Origin: Amycolatopsis sp. DSM 110486 | GTDB lineage: Bacteria; Actinomycetota; Actinomycetes; Mycobacteriales; Pseudonocardiaceae | DNA length: 64,000 nucleotides | Assembly (NCBI RefSeq): GCF_019468465.1 | Contig: NZ_CP080519.1 | Span: 10,840,501-10,904,500 of the forward strand | Direction of reading: 5' to 3' | In this document: one piece after another, positions 44,394 to 55,219 of the stretch | Numbering within the stretch: the first letter of the stretch is position 1 | Layout of the letters: the number at the start of each line of letters is the position of its first letter | Notes under the pieces: generated by a model | Databases searched by the model: none | The model's input: only the letters and a program-made list of their open reading frames with translations | Told to the model about the DNA's origin: nothing | Program-made: the position numbers and the translations under genes

Positions 44394-45575
44394 TCAGCCG
44401 AGGTCGGCGAACTGGTTCGCCGTGATCACCGCGCCGAGCGCTTCGGCGCCAGTGCCGAGTGCGCCCGGGAGGACCTCCGGCGTCCGGTTGGTGACTGGCG
44501 AAACGTTGCGCGCCAGCGTCTCCCTGATGCCGGTGAGCAGCGGCTCGCCGGTCTGCGCGAGGGTGCCGCCGACGACGACCAGTTTCGGGTTGAGCACGGT
44601 GCAGACGGGGGCCAGCGCGGTGCCGACGGCCCGGCCCGCGTCGCCGAGCAGGCGCCGGACGCCGGGATCTCCCTGGTGCGCCAGGGAGATCAGATCGGCG
44701 AAGCTGCAGGTGGGGCCGTGGCTGTGGGCGAGCGTGGTGGCCAGCGCGCGAGCCCCGACGACGGTCTCCAGGCAGCCCCGGCTGCCGCATCGGCAGATGA
44801 GCCCGTCCGGTACCACCGTGACGTGCCCGAGCTCACCCGCGGCACCGGCGTCACCCTCGTAGAGCCGGCCTTGCAGGACAAGGCCGGCGCCGACCCCCTC
44901 GGACAGCATCACGTAGACGAAGTTGTCCGCGGACGCCGCCGCGCCGAGGCGCCATTCGGCGAGCGCGCCGAGATCGGCGTCGTTGCCGACATGCACGGGC
45001 AGGCCCATGCGCTTCCCGAGCCGGGCCGCGATGTCGACCTCCCCCCAATCGCTCAGCATCGGCGGTGAGCTGAGGGTCTGCGAATGCAGCAGCACCGGAG
45101 CCGAGACCGCCACCCCGACTCCCAGCAGCCCCCGGTGCGGGATTTCGAGGTCCGCGACAAGGTCGAGCGCCGTGGAGGCCACGTACTCGAGGGTGTCGGC
45201 CGGCTGGTGTTCGACGTCGATGTCGTGGGCGTGTTCGGCGCGCACGGTGCCGTCCACGCCGGCGAGCAGGATCCGGACCCCCGCGTGGGCCAGGTGAATG
45301 CCGATCAGCGCGCCCAGTGCCGGGTTGACGGCGAGCGCCGCGGCCGGGCGCCCGCCGGCCACGCCCGCGGCGGGGACTCGCTGGGCCAGCTCGACCAGGA
45401 CACCGTCCGTGATCAGGTCGGCGACGAGGCCGGAGACGGTGGCCGCCGAGAGGCCGGTCATGCGCGCGATCTCGAGACGGGTCGTCGGACGCCCGAATCG
45501 TGCCGCGGCGAGCACTGCGCGCCGATTGCGCATTTGTCGCGATTCCACTCCGGTCACGTTAGCAAGGTTAGCCAC
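44394..45575 (-). CDS. ROK family transcriptional repressor
   Basis: A 393-residue NagC/XylR-type regulator with an N-terminal winged helix (AVLAAARFGRPTTRLEIARM, then SAATVSGLVADLI) and a ROK domain. Unlike the ROK protein at 36.2 kb it keeps the zinc signature: GELGHVTVVPDG followed by CRCGSRGCLE. It should bind a sugar ligand. It is divergent from the secreted GH8 enzyme across a 122-bp promoter region, so it most likely represses that gene until an oligosaccharide is available. The GTG at 45575 has GGGAGG 13 bases upstream, which is rather far; a downstream GTG is possible. Confidence 0.85.
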   Translation of the reverse strand: MANLANVTGVESRQMRNRRAVLAAARFGRPTTRLEIARMTGLSAATVSGLVADLITDGVLVELAQRVPAAGVAGGRPAAALAVNPALGALIGIHLAHAGVRILLAGVDGTVRAEHAHDIDVEHQPADTLEYVASTALDLVADLEIPHRGLLGVGVAVSAPVLLHSQTLSSPPMLSDWGEVDIAARLGKRMGLPVHVGNDADLGALAEWRLGAAASADNFVYVMLSEGVGAGLVLQGRLYEGDAGAAGELGHVTVVPDGLICRCGSRGCLETVVGARALATTLAHSHGPTCSFADLISLAHQGDPGVRRLLGDAGRAVGTALAPVCTVLNPKLVVVGGTLAQTGEPLLTGIRETLARNVSPVTNRTPEVLPGALGTGAEALGAVITANQFADLG

Positions 45576-45617
45576 ATAATTGAAATAACCTCCCCCATTT
45601 CTGGCGAGGGTTGGCCA

Positions 45618-45646
45618 TTGACTCGCTCTATCTCGGCCTCTTAAGT
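45618..45646 (+). promoter_or_regulatory. Candidate promoter for the GH8 gene
   Basis: TTGACT and TTAAGT are separated by 17 bases, 52 bp upstream of the GH8 start. The surrounding DNA is relatively A/T-rich for this genome. The -10 hexamer is a poor match, so this is a tentative call. Confidence 0.4.
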
Positions 45647-45697
45647 TGACGACGGCCCCGCGGCCACCGTGCCCGCCCTGACACGAGGAGGTGTCGT

Positions 45698-47008
45698 GTG
45701 CGCAAGACGACGAAACTCAGCACGCTGATTCTCGCGACCGCTGCTTTGTTGTCCTCCGTATCCGCGACCGCATTCGCCGCACCATTCCCCGCCCACAATC
45801 CGCCCGGAAATCTGCACGCCGGGCCGTATCCCGACGCGTTCGCCCGCGCCGGCTACTCGAAGAGACAGGTCGACGCCAAGGTGAACACCACTTGGCAACA
45901 GCTCTTCCACGGCAGCCCGGGCACCGACGCGAACCGCTACGACGGCCAGACGCTGTACTACCAGCTCGCGCCGGACTTGGCCTATGTCGAGGACATCGGC
46001 AACCAGGACGTGCGCACCGAAGGCATGGGTTACGCCATGATGATCGCGGTGCAGCTGGGCCACAAGCAGGAGTTCGACGCGCTGTGGAACTTCGCGAAGA
46101 CGAAGATGCAGATCCAGAGCGGGCCCGAGCAGTACTACTTCGCCTGGCACACCGACACCACCGGGAAGATCATCGACACCGGCGTGGCGCCCGACGGTGA
46201 CCAGTGGATGGCCGCGGCGCTCGACTTCGCGTCCGGCCGGTGGGGCGACGGGCGTGGGACTTACGACTACGGGCAGCAGGCGGAGCAGATCCTGCACGCG
46301 ATGTGGCACGAGTCCGATCACGGCGGCGTCGACATGTTCGACCGCCAGTCCTCCCTGCCGACGTTCTCGCCGCCGTTCGCGGTCGACTACACCGATCCCT
46401 CCTACAGCCTCACCGGGTTCTACAAGGTGTTCGCCGCGGCTGACCCGTCGGATCGCGAGCTGTGGGACAAGGCCTACACCGCGGGCGAAAATCTGCTGCA
46501 GAAGGCGGCGAACCCGGTGACGGGCCTGGCGCCGGACTACGCCCACTTCGACGGCACGCCGTACCTGCGGCCGAGCGAGACGGTCACCGACAATGCCTAC
46601 GACCACAACTTCCAGGAAGACGCGTGGCGCGCCATCGCCAACGCCAACGTCGACGCTTCCTGGTACGGCGTCAAGCCGTGGGAGGCGCAGTACTCCAACA
46701 CGCTGGAGCACTTCTTCCAAGGCCAGGGTGTCAGCACTTATGTCAGCCGCTACCACCTCGACGGCACCCCATTGACCTCCGGCCAGAACACCTACGAACC
46801 CGCGCACGCCGAGGGGCTCGTGGCGATGAACTCGACCTCCGCGATCTCGGCCACCAATCCGGACAAGAACGCCTTTGTCCGGGATTTCTGGAACACGCCG
46901 ATCCCGACCGGGCGGGCCCGTTATTACGACGGAATGCTCTACCTGCTCGGCCTGCTCTACGACAGCGGCCAGTTCAGGATCTGGGCACCGCACGGTAACC
47001 ACAACTGA
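45698..47008 (+). CDS. Secreted GH8 family glycoside hydrolase (exo-oligoxylanase-like)
   Basis: A 436-residue secreted enzyme. Residues 1-28 are a Sec signal peptide (basic start, Ala/Leu/Ser core, ATAFAAP cleavage). The (alpha/alpha)6 barrel has the general acid in RTEGMGYAMMIAVQLGH, VAPDGDQWMAAALDFASGRW, the aspartate block VDYTDPSYSLTGFYKVFAA, and DHNFQEDAWRAIANANVDAS with the third acid. This pattern matches the reducing-end xylose-releasing exo-oligoxylanase subgroup of GH8 better than endocellulases. Thus it probably trims short xylo-oligosaccharides outside the cell, although chitosan or beta-glucan activity remains possible. GAGGAGG precedes GTG 45698. A strong terminator follows. 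Confidence 0.85.
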   Translation: MRKTTKLSTLILATAALLSSVSATAFAAPFPAHNPPGNLHAGPYPDAFARAGYSKRQVDAKVNTTWQQLFHGSPGTDANRYDGQTLYYQLAPDLAYVEDIGNQDVRTEGMGYAMMIAVQLGHKQEFDALWNFAKTKMQIQSGPEQYYFAWHTDTTGKIIDTGVAPDGDQWMAAALDFASGRWGDGRGTYDYGQQAEQILHAMWHESDHGGVDMFDRQSSLPTFSPPFAVDYTDPSYSLTGFYKVFAAADPSDRELWDKAYTAGENLLQKAANPVTGLAPDYAHFDGTPYLRPSETVTDNAYDHNFQEDAWRAIANANVDASWYGVKPWEAQYSNTLEHFFQGQGVSTYVSRYHLDGTPLTSGQNTYEPAHAEGLVAMNSTSAISATNPDKNAFVRDFWNTPIPTGRARYYDGMLYLLGLLYDSGQFRIWAPHGNHN

Positions 47009-47032
47009 GCGACAGACCGGGCGAGAAGTAGA

Positions 47033-47072
47033 AATCAGGGCGGGAGAGCCGGAATCCTCTCCCGCCCTGATT
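47033..47072 (+). terminator. Rho-independent terminator after the GH8 gene
   Basis: A perfect 15-bp stem (AATCAGGGCGGGAGA with TCTCCCGCCCTGATT), a 10-nt loop and a following CCTTTTC lie 25 bp after the GH8 stop. This is the clearest intrinsic terminator in the window. Confidence 0.9.
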
Positions 47073-47131
47073 CCTTTTCACCGGATCAGGGTCGTACGAG
47101 CAGTTCTCTCCCCTGAGAGTGCGCTTGGCCC

Positions 47132-47157
47132 AGCGGGGCACGACCCGCCCGGCCACC
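47132..47157. repeat. Remnant copy of the fahA 3' end (copy C)
   Basis: Twenty-six bases are identical to 49440-49465, the last codons of fahA. To its left, 47113-47131 aligns with the LLM operator junction at 44186-44204, so this copy resembles copy A extended across the operator. It lies between the GH8 module and the TetR/MHS module. Confidence 0.75.
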
Positions 47158-47168
47158 GCCCGCACGGA

Positions 47169-47762
47169 TCACCGCTCCGCGGGCCGGCAGCCGACGATCC
47201 GCAGAGCGAAAGTGCCGTAGAGTGCGGCCACTTCGGCCGCGGTGTAGTGGCCGTCCGGGTGAAACCAGGCCTTCGCGTTGTTGCCCATCTCCAGGATCGC
47301 GAACGAGGCGACCCGCGGTTCGGACACGTCGAACAGACCTTGCGCGCAGCCGCGGTCGACGATGGCGAGGATCTGCGCACCGTAGGCGTCACGTTTGTCG
47401 ATGATGGCCTGGCGCAACGGTGTTTCCAGGTTGCGGATCTCGCTGTTGCAGACCGTGACCTCCGCGGGGTTCTCGAGGAAGTCCAGCACCGTGACCTCCG
47501 TGGCGCGACGCAGCTGGTCCGCCAGGTCGGTCACGCCGTCGAGGGCGGCGGCGAGCGCGGCCAGGGCGCGGTCCATCGCCACGTCCATGATCCGGTAGAG
47601 GAGATCCTGCTTGGACGTGACGTGGTTGTAGAGGTTCGGCGCCGAGACCGCCAAGACCTGCGCGATGTCCTTCATCGAGGTGCCGCGGTAGCCCCGGCTC
47701 GCGAAAAGATCGCGAGCGGCTTCGAGCACGGCCTGCGGCGAGACGGCCGTTGACTTGGTCAC
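47169..47762 (-). CDS. TetR family transcriptional regulator
   Basis: A 197-residue repressor with the TetR helix-turn-helix at residues 10-55 (LEAARDLFASRGYRGTSMKD, then APNLYNHVTSKQDLLYRI). The ligand-binding region (residues 60-197) is of the TetR_C_33/KstR2-like helical type by length, but I cannot assign the ligand. GTG 47762 begins the conserved part. It is divergent from an MHS-family transporter and faces a strong palindrome 30 bp upstream of its start. The pair looks like a substrate-induced uptake unit. Confidence 0.85.
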   Translation of the reverse strand: MTKSTAVSPQAVLEAARDLFASRGYRGTSMKDIAQVLAVSAPNLYNHVTSKQDLLYRIMDVAMDRALAALAAALDGVTDLADQLRRATEVTVLDFLENPAEVTVCNSEIRNLETPLRQAIIDKRDAYGAQILAIVDRGCAQGLFDVSEPRVASFAILEMGNNAKAWFHPDGHYTAAEVAALYGTFALRIVGCRPAER

Positions 47763-47791
47763 AGCTCCAGACTATCGTCCCTTTCCACCCA

Positions 47792-47809
47792 TTAATGAAC
47801 GTTAATTAA
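47792..47809. promoter_or_regulatory. Operator palindrome between tetR and the MHS transporter gene
   Basis: TTAATGA-ACGT-TAATTAA is an 18-bp near-perfect palindrome with a single mismatched pair. It is strikingly A/T-rich for this genome. Its location between divergent regulator and transporter genes fits a TetR binding site. Confidence 0.75.
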
Positions 47810-47813
47810 CTGT

Positions 47814-47837
47814 CGATCGGCCGACTCCGGCCGATCG
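47814..47837. promoter_or_regulatory. Hairpin and direct repeats in the MHS transporter leader
   Basis: CGATCGGCC and GGCCGATCG form a 9-bp stem with a 6-nt loop. The motif CGGCCGACTCC recurs about 34 bases further on (near 47853). The pair could be a second regulatory site or a leader structure in front of the transporter gene. Confidence 0.4.
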
Positions 47838-47956
47838 ATCTCGCGAACGGCCGACTCCAGCCACAGCCACGCGGCCGCCCTCGCTCCTGGATGCCAATGC
47901 AGTCATCGGGTTCGGACGGCGCTGCCCGCCGTCCCCAAAACGACGAGGAGAGGTAC

Positions 47957-49327
47957 ATGGCGAGTGAGCTGACGCCGGACCGGTCACGGAGCACATCGAG
48001 ATCCGCGACCGCGGAGGGCGCTCCCGCGGGGTCGTCGCCCCAAGCTCGTCCACCGATGCGGCGGGTCGCCCTGTCGGTGCTGATCGGCACGACCATCGAG
48101 TGGTACGACTTCCAGCTCTACGGGATCGCCGCCGCCCTGGTCATCGCACCGCTGTACTTTCCCTCCGCAGACCCGCTCGCCGGCTCGTTGCTCGCGTTCT
48201 CCACCTTCGCGATCGGGTTCGGGGCCCGGCCGATCGGCGGGATCATCCTCGGCCACTTCGGCGACCGGATCGGCCGGAAGAAGATGCTGGTCCTGTCGCT
48301 GACCATGATGGGGTTCGCGACCTTCCTCATGGGCGTGCTGCCGACGTATGCGCAAGTGGGCGTGTGGGCGCCGATCCTCATGGTGCTGTTGCGCCTGGTG
48401 CAGGGCTTCGGAGTCGGTGGCGAATGGGGCGGCGCCGTGCTCACGGCCGTGGAATACGCCTCGCCCCGCAAGCGCGGCCTCTACGGCAGCCTCCCCCAGA
48501 TCGGCGTCCCGGCCGGGCTGGTGCTGTCCACCCTGGTGTTCCTGCTGGTTTCGCAGCTGCCCGAGCAGCAGTTCATGGCGTGGGGCTGGCGGATTCCGTT
48601 CCTCATCAGCATCGTGCTGGTGGTGGTGGGGCTCGTAGTGCGGTTGCAGCTGCGCGAGACGCCGGTGTTCGAGAAGGTCCGTGAACGCAACGAGGCGCAG
48701 CGCGCGCCGCTGATCACCGCGATCCGCGCGTACCCCAAGCAGATTCTGCTCGCCATCGGATCGATGGTCAGCACCGGTGCTTACTACTACATCGTCAACG
48801 CCTACGCCCTGAGCTATGCCGCCTCGGCGAAAACCATCGACCGGGCCTCCATGCTCACCGCCATCATGGTCTCCGGCGTGGTCGCGTGCGCGGCGCTGCC
48901 GTACTTCGGCTCGATGAGCGAACGGTTCGGCAGGCGCCGCATGATCCTGATCGGCCTCGCCGCGATGGCGGTGTGGATCTACCCGACGATCCTCGCGGTC
49001 GCGAGCGGCAACTTCGCCGCCGTGATGGCGGCTTACCTCGTGGGCGCGATCTTCTTCAGCATCAGTTACGGGCCGCAGGCCACGTTCATCGTGGAGATGT
49101 TCGACGCCCGGGTCCGGTTCAGCGCCGCGTCGACCAGTTTCCAGATCGGCGTCCTGCTGGGCGGCGCGCTCGCGCCGATCATCGCGGCTTCACTGGTGCG
49201 GGCCACCGGCTCGGTCGTCTCGGTGGCTGTCTACGTCTGTCTGGTGTCGTTGGTGTCGCTGGGCTGTGTGCTGGGCGTCAGCCGGGCGGCACTGGCCCGT
49301 GGGAGCGCCGACCTCGACTCCGTGTGA
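47957..49327 (+). CDS. MHS family MFS transporter (metabolite:H+ symporter)
   Basis: A 456-residue, 12-helix transporter. It carries the family marks TIEWYDFQLYG in helix 1, GHFGDRIGRKKML in the first cytoplasmic loop, GFGVGGEWGGAVLT in helix 4 and SERFGRRRM in loop 8-9. MHS members import organic acids such as shikimate, alpha-ketoglutarate, citrate or aromatic acids with protons. A 45-residue polar N-terminal tail precedes the first helix. GAGGAGAGG precedes ATG 47957. The divergent TetR gene is its probable repressor. Confidence 0.9.
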   Translation: MASELTPDRSRSTSRSATAEGAPAGSSPQARPPMRRVALSVLIGTTIEWYDFQLYGIAAALVIAPLYFPSADPLAGSLLAFSTFAIGFGARPIGGIILGHFGDRIGRKKMLVLSLTMMGFATFLMGVLPTYAQVGVWAPILMVLLRLVQGFGVGGEWGGAVLTAVEYASPRKRGLYGSLPQIGVPAGLVLSTLVFLLVSQLPEQQFMAWGWRIPFLISIVLVVVGLVVRLQLRETPVFEKVRERNEAQRAPLITAIRAYPKQILLAIGSMVSTGAYYYIVNAYALSYAASAKTIDRASMLTAIMVSGVVACAALPYFGSMSERFGRRRMILIGLAAMAVWIYPTILAVASGNFAAVMAAYLVGAIFFSISYGPQATFIVEMFDARVRFSAASTSFQIGVLLGGALAPIIAASLVRATGSVVSVAVYVCLVSLVSLGCVLGVSRAALARGSADLDSV

Positions 49328-49387
49328 TCACTTCCATCCCCGATCACCTCGGAGTTTTCGGCTGCGCGGATCCGCCTGCGCGCCTCG

Positions 49388-49415
49388 GGGGCCGTGCCCA
49401 CGCGGGTACGGCCCC
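49388..49415 (+). terminator. Hairpin after the MHS transporter gene
   Basis: GGGGCCGTGCCC pairs with GGGTACGGCCCC through a 12-bp stem with one G-U pair and a 4-nt loop, 60 bp after the transporter stop and between convergent genes. No T-run follows. Confidence 0.5.
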
Positions 49416-49437
49416 TTGGGGTGTTCGGGTGCTGCCC

Positions 49438-50639
<1,202 letters not shown>

Positions 50640-50643
<4 letters not shown>

Positions 50644-53600
50644 CGCGCGCCCTCCGCCCGCCGGGCGGCGATCCACCCGGTCACGAGCGTGTCCAGTGTG
50701 GACAGTGGCAGGTTCCCGTTGCCCAGCACCACGTCGTGGAACTCGCGGATGTCGAAGTCCGCGCCCAGCGCCTCCTCGGCCGCGGCGCGCACGCGCTCGA
50801 TCTCCAAGCGCCCCACCATGTAGCCGAGCGCCTGGCCCGGATTCGCGACGTAGCGGTCGATCTCCGCTTCGATCTCGATCCGCGCCATCGGCGTGTTGGC
50901 CACGGCGTAGTCCACGGCCTGCTGCCTGGTCCAGCCCAGCGCGTGCAGGCCCGTGTCGACCACGAGACGGGCGGCGCGCATCGAGTCCTGTGTGAGCATG
51001 CCCAGGCGCGTGACGTCGTCGGAGTACAGGCCCATCTCCTCGGCCAGCCGCTCGGAGTAGAGGCCCCAGCCCTCGATGTAGGCGTTGAACGGCACCAGCC
51101 GCCGCAGCAGCGGCAGGTCCGTGAGCTCCTGCGCGAACGAGAGCTGGAAGTGGTGCCCCGGCACGGCTTCGTGGAACGCGATCCCCTCACTGGTGAACCG
51201 CGGCCGCGAGCTCGCCTCGTGGGTGTTGGCGTAGTACGTGCCCGGCCGCGAGCCGTCGAGCGACGCGGGCAGGTAGTAGGCGATCGTGCCGCTGGCCGCG
51301 TCGGCCTCGGGCACCGGCGCCACCACGCATTTCGCGGCGGGCACGCGTGAGAACCACTGCGGCGCAACGGCTTCCGCCCGCGTGATGGCGGCGCGGGCGC
51401 CGGCCAGCAGCTCCTCGCCGTCGCGCCAGCGCAGCTCGGGGTCGCTGCGCAGGTGCTCGAAGATCTCGGCGAGGTCCTCGGTGCCGAACACCCGCCCGCC
51501 CAGCTCGCGGTACTCCCCCGCCAGCTTGTCGGCGATCCGCAGGCCCGTGTCGTGCAGGTCCTGCGCCGTGCGGTCGGTGGTGGTCTCGGCGCGGATCAGG
51601 CCCTGGTACTTCTCCTGCCCGCCCGGCAGGTGCCCGATGCCCGGCTCCGACTCGGACTTGGCGACCGGCGCCACCTCGTCGGCCAGGAACGCACGGTAGC
51701 GCGCGAACGCCGGACGCACGACCTCGGCCAGCAGCCGGTCGCGCTCCTCGGCGAACCCGGCGACCTCGATCGCGGGCGTGACCCGCAGCGGGTCGGCGTC
51801 CTCGGCCGCGAGGTAGCGCTCGACGTACCCGATGCCCACACGCACCAGGAAGTCCGGCGGCGCGAAGCCGTCGGCCACGGTGGCGCGCTGGGCTTCGATC
51901 ACGGCGTCGAGGTAGTCGCCGACGCCCGCGAGCCGGCGGAGGTAACCCCGGGCCTTCTCCTCGTCCTCCGGCACCAGCGCCGAGAGGTTGGTGATCAGGT
52001 ACAGCGCGGGCGAGCTGAACCCGTCGCTCACGGCGAACCCGGACAACCGCGAGTCCAGCGTGTCGACGACGCCGCGAGCCCGGGCGATCACCACGTCGCG
52101 CGTCACGGCGTCCGTCGCCGAAAGACCGGCCCGGTCGATGGTCTCCGCGCGGTCGGCGAGGTCGGCGAAGCGGGCGCGGAAGCTCGCGGTCGCGGCGAGG
52201 CTCGGGTCGGGCAGCGCGCCGTGGTCGCCGGGCAGGCCGTACATCGTGCGCTCGACCGGCGCGCGTTCGAACTCGAGCTCCAGCAGGTCCTCGGCGAGGC
52301 CGTTGACGGTGTCCCCGTGGCCGGCGACCCACTGCGCGACCACGGTGTCGAGCACCGACAGCGGCAGCGCGCCGCCGGAGAGCACCACGTCGTGGAACGC
52401 GCGGACGTCGAACTCGCTGCCCAGCCGGGTCTCGGCGGCGGCACGGATCCGCTGGATCTCCAGGCGCCCCACCAGGTACGCGAGCGCCTGGCCCGGGTAG
52501 CCGATGTAGCGGTCGATCTCCGCCTCGATCTCCAGCTTGCCCATCGGCGTGTTCCCGACGAGGTAGTCGATGGCCTGCTGCCGGCTCCAGCCCAGCGCGT
52601 GCAACCCGGTGTCGACCACGAGCCGCCCGGCGCGCATCGACTCCAGCGTGAGCATGCCGAGCAGCGAGACGTCGTCGGAGTACAGGCCCATCTCGTCGGC
52701 GAGGCGCTCGGTGTAGAGGCCCCAGCCCTCGACGTAGGCGTTGAAGTCGCCGAGGCGGCGCAGCAGCGGCAGATCGGTGAGCCCGAGCGCGGTGCTGAGC
52801 TGGAAGTGGTGACCCGGGATCGCCTCGTGGAAAGCCGTGGCCTCGGCGGTGTGCCGGAACCGTTCGGTGGCCTCGTAGGTGTTGGCGAAGTAGGTGCCCG
52901 GACGCGAGCCGTCGACGGCCGGCGGCATGAAGTACGCGGGCGGCGCGCCGGGCGCGGAGTCCTCCGGCACGGCCTCGACGGTCCACGGTTGCTCGGGAAT
53001 CGTGCCGAACCACTTCGGCGACTCGGCCGCCGCGCGCGTGATGGCCGAGCGCGCGGTGTCGAGCAGCTCCTCGGCGCTCGTCCAGCGCAGCTTCGGGTCG
53101 GTGCGCAGCCGCTCGAAGATCTCCTGCAGGTCGCGCGTGCCGAACACGCGCTCGCCCAGCGCCTGGTACTGCTCGACCTGGCCCGCGATCACCTCGAGGC
53201 CGGTGTCGTGCAGCTCCTGCGGCGAACGGTCGGTGGTGGTGTGCATGCGCGCGAGGCGCGCGTAGATCTCGTCCCCGGCGGGCAGCCACGACACGCCCAC
53301 GCGGTCGTCGGGCCGGCCGTGGGCGAGCACCTCGGCTTCGAGGAAGTCGCGGTACTCCTTGAACGCCGGGCGCACGACGTCGCGCAGCAGCTCCTCACGC
53401 CGGCTCGCGAACCCCTCGTCCGGCGCCGGCTGGCGCAGCAGCGGGTCGCCCGCCGGCTCGGCGAGGTAGCGGTCGACGTGGGCGATCGCGCCCTTCACCA
53501 GCCGTTCGACGGGCACCAGCCCGGCCTCGATGCCCTCGCGGTGCCGCAGCGCGACCGCGCGCAGGAAGGCCGGGATCCCGGCCAGCCGGTCGAGGTGCAC

Positions 53601-53969
53601 CGAGGCCTTGTCCCCCGGCAGCACCGGCACCATCGGCAGCGCCGAGAGCAGGCCCGCCGCTGGCCCCACGAACAGGTCGGTCACGGTGAACTCGCCGAAG
53701 CGGCTGTCGATGAGGTCGAGCTTGCCCTCGATCGAGTTGATCACCACCTCGCGCGTGACGCGGTCCGTCGCGTCGAGCTCGGCGGCCTCGATCGCCCGCG
53801 CGCGCTCCAGCAGGCCGGCGAGCCGCTCGCGGTACGCGGCTTCGGCGGCGGCGCTCGGGTCGCCGAGCCCCGGCGCGTCGGGCTTGATGCCCAGGATCGC
53901 GGCGGAGAGCGGTTCGAAGCCGAACATCTCGTCGACGAGCTCGTCGGCGAGATCGGTGACGACGGTCAT
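50640..53969 (-). CDS. Fused double DUF885 metallopeptidase-like protein
   Basis: A 1109-residue cytoplasmic protein composed of two complete DUF885 modules, about residues 1-555 and 565-1109; family members are usually one module of 550-600 residues. Each half retains the zinc-peptidase-like HEAIPGHHFQL or HEAVPGHHFQL motif, the downstream EGWGLYTERLADEMGLYSDD or EGWGLYSERLAEEMGLYSDD, and a conserved start (PSAAAEAAYRERLAGL against PSLAATASFRARFADL). DUF885 proteins are predicted M32-like zinc carboxypeptidases, mostly uncharacterised. The halves clearly diverged, so the fusion is not recent. It is translationally coupled to fahA. I see no interrupting stop. Confidence 0.85.
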
Positions 53970-54196
53970 GGGTGCGGACTCCCGGGGTTCGGTGGTGCCG
54001 TGCGATTCCGACCCTAATGGAGACCCAGGCCCGGGGGTGGCGTTCCGGCACGAGCGTCCCGTTCACTCATGGTGAACGGCGGATCCGTGCCGTTCCTGAT
54101 ACCCGGGGCCACCGAAACCCGGCTGGGGCCACCGGACCGGGCGACGCGGCCCGGCCTCGCCGCGCCCGGAGCGGCCCGGAAGGTAGCGTTCCCCGA

Positions 54197-55219
54197 GTGG
54201 CCGTGACCGATCCCGCCGATGTCCGCCTGCTCGCCGCCCTCGCCGAGCTGGGCAAAACGGCCGTGCACGACCTCGCCGCGAAGGTGGGCATGGACCCGCG
54301 TGAGGTCGCCTACCGCCTGGTTGCCTTGTCCGGCAGCGGATTGCCGCTGCTCGTGGGCGTGGAGAGCGACCCGGCCGGGCTGCGCGCGGCGATCGCGGGA
54401 GCGCCGCCGTCGTGGCAGCAGGCCCCGCCGCCCTCGGGGGCGATGCCCGTCGCCGCGCCCGGCGGACGGCCCGGCCCGGGCATGCCGGCCGGAGCGGGTC
54501 CCGGGATGCCGACGGGACAAGGATTTCCGGCCGCGGCCCCGCCGAGCGCCCCCGTTCCGCGTCCCGGGAACGGACCCGGAACGCCAGGAGCGCCGTCCGT
54601 CCACGGTGGACCGTCGGGACCCGTGCACGGCGTGCCGTCCGGCCCGTACGGAGTCCCTTCGGGTCCCTACGGCGTGCCGTCTGGCGCGTACGCAGCTGCA
54701 CCAACGCCGCTCGACCCCGCACTGAGCACGTGGGGTGTGCCGCAGACGGCGTCCTGGGCACGCGGCGACGAACCGCGCCGCGCGGGCCCGGCCGAGGGCA
54801 GACACGGCCGGATCGGCGAGACGCTCGCGACGCAGGGACTCGAAGGCGAGCAGCTCACCGTGCAGCTGCTCGAGGTGCAGGACCCGGCCGACTACCTGTT
54901 CGGCGCCGCCGGCTACCGGCTCGACGCGGGCGAGCGCGCGGTGGTGGTGCACACCGAGATCACCAACCGCGGCAGCGTGCCCTTCGCGTCGCTGCCGGAC
55001 AACTACCTCGAGCTCGTCACGGCCGACGGCACGACCGTCGCCAAGGCGCCCGTGTCGCTGACCTCCCGGCCGCCGCACAAGATCGGCGTGCGGCCCGGCG
55101 AGACGCTCGGCGGCCACACCGTCTACGTCCTCCCGGACGCGACGCGCGTGGTCTCGGTCCGCTGGAGCCCCCGCCCGGAGCCGGACGACCGCACGCTGAC
55201 CTGGGCCGTCGAGGGCTAG
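54197..55219 (+). CDS. HTH-linker-DUF4352-like protein
   Basis: A 340-residue protein of unusual build. Residues 5-55 resemble an AsnC-type helix-turn-helix ([20 protein letters not shown], then [13 protein letters not shown]). Residues 65-190 are a Pro/Gly/Ala-rich linker with repeats of GVPSGPY (three in a row at about 150-170). Residues 205-340 form an Ig-like DUF4352-type domain ([39 protein letters not shown], then [16 protein letters not shown]). DUF4352 is usually extracytoplasmic, but here there is no signal peptide or membrane helix. GTG 54197 fits the first conserved residue; GTG 54203 is possible. It overlaps the convergent RluD-type gene by four bases. Confidence 0.75.
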   Translation: MAVTDPADVRLLAALAELGKTAVHDLAAKVGMDPREVAYRLVALSGSGLPLLVGVESDPAGLRAAIAGAPPSWQQAPPPSGAMPVAAPGGRPGPGMPAGAGPGMPTGQGFPAAAPPSAPVPRPGNGPGTPGAPSVHGGPSGPVHGVPSGPYGVPSGPYGVPSGAYAAAPTPLDPALSTWGVPQTASWARGDEPRRAGPAEGRHGRIGETLATQGLEGEQLTVQLLEVQDPADYLFGAAGYRLDAGERAVVVHTEITNRGSVPFASLPDNYLELVTADGTTVAKAPVSLTSRPPHKIGVRPGETLGGHTVYVLPDATRVVSVRWSPRPEPDDRTLTWAVEG

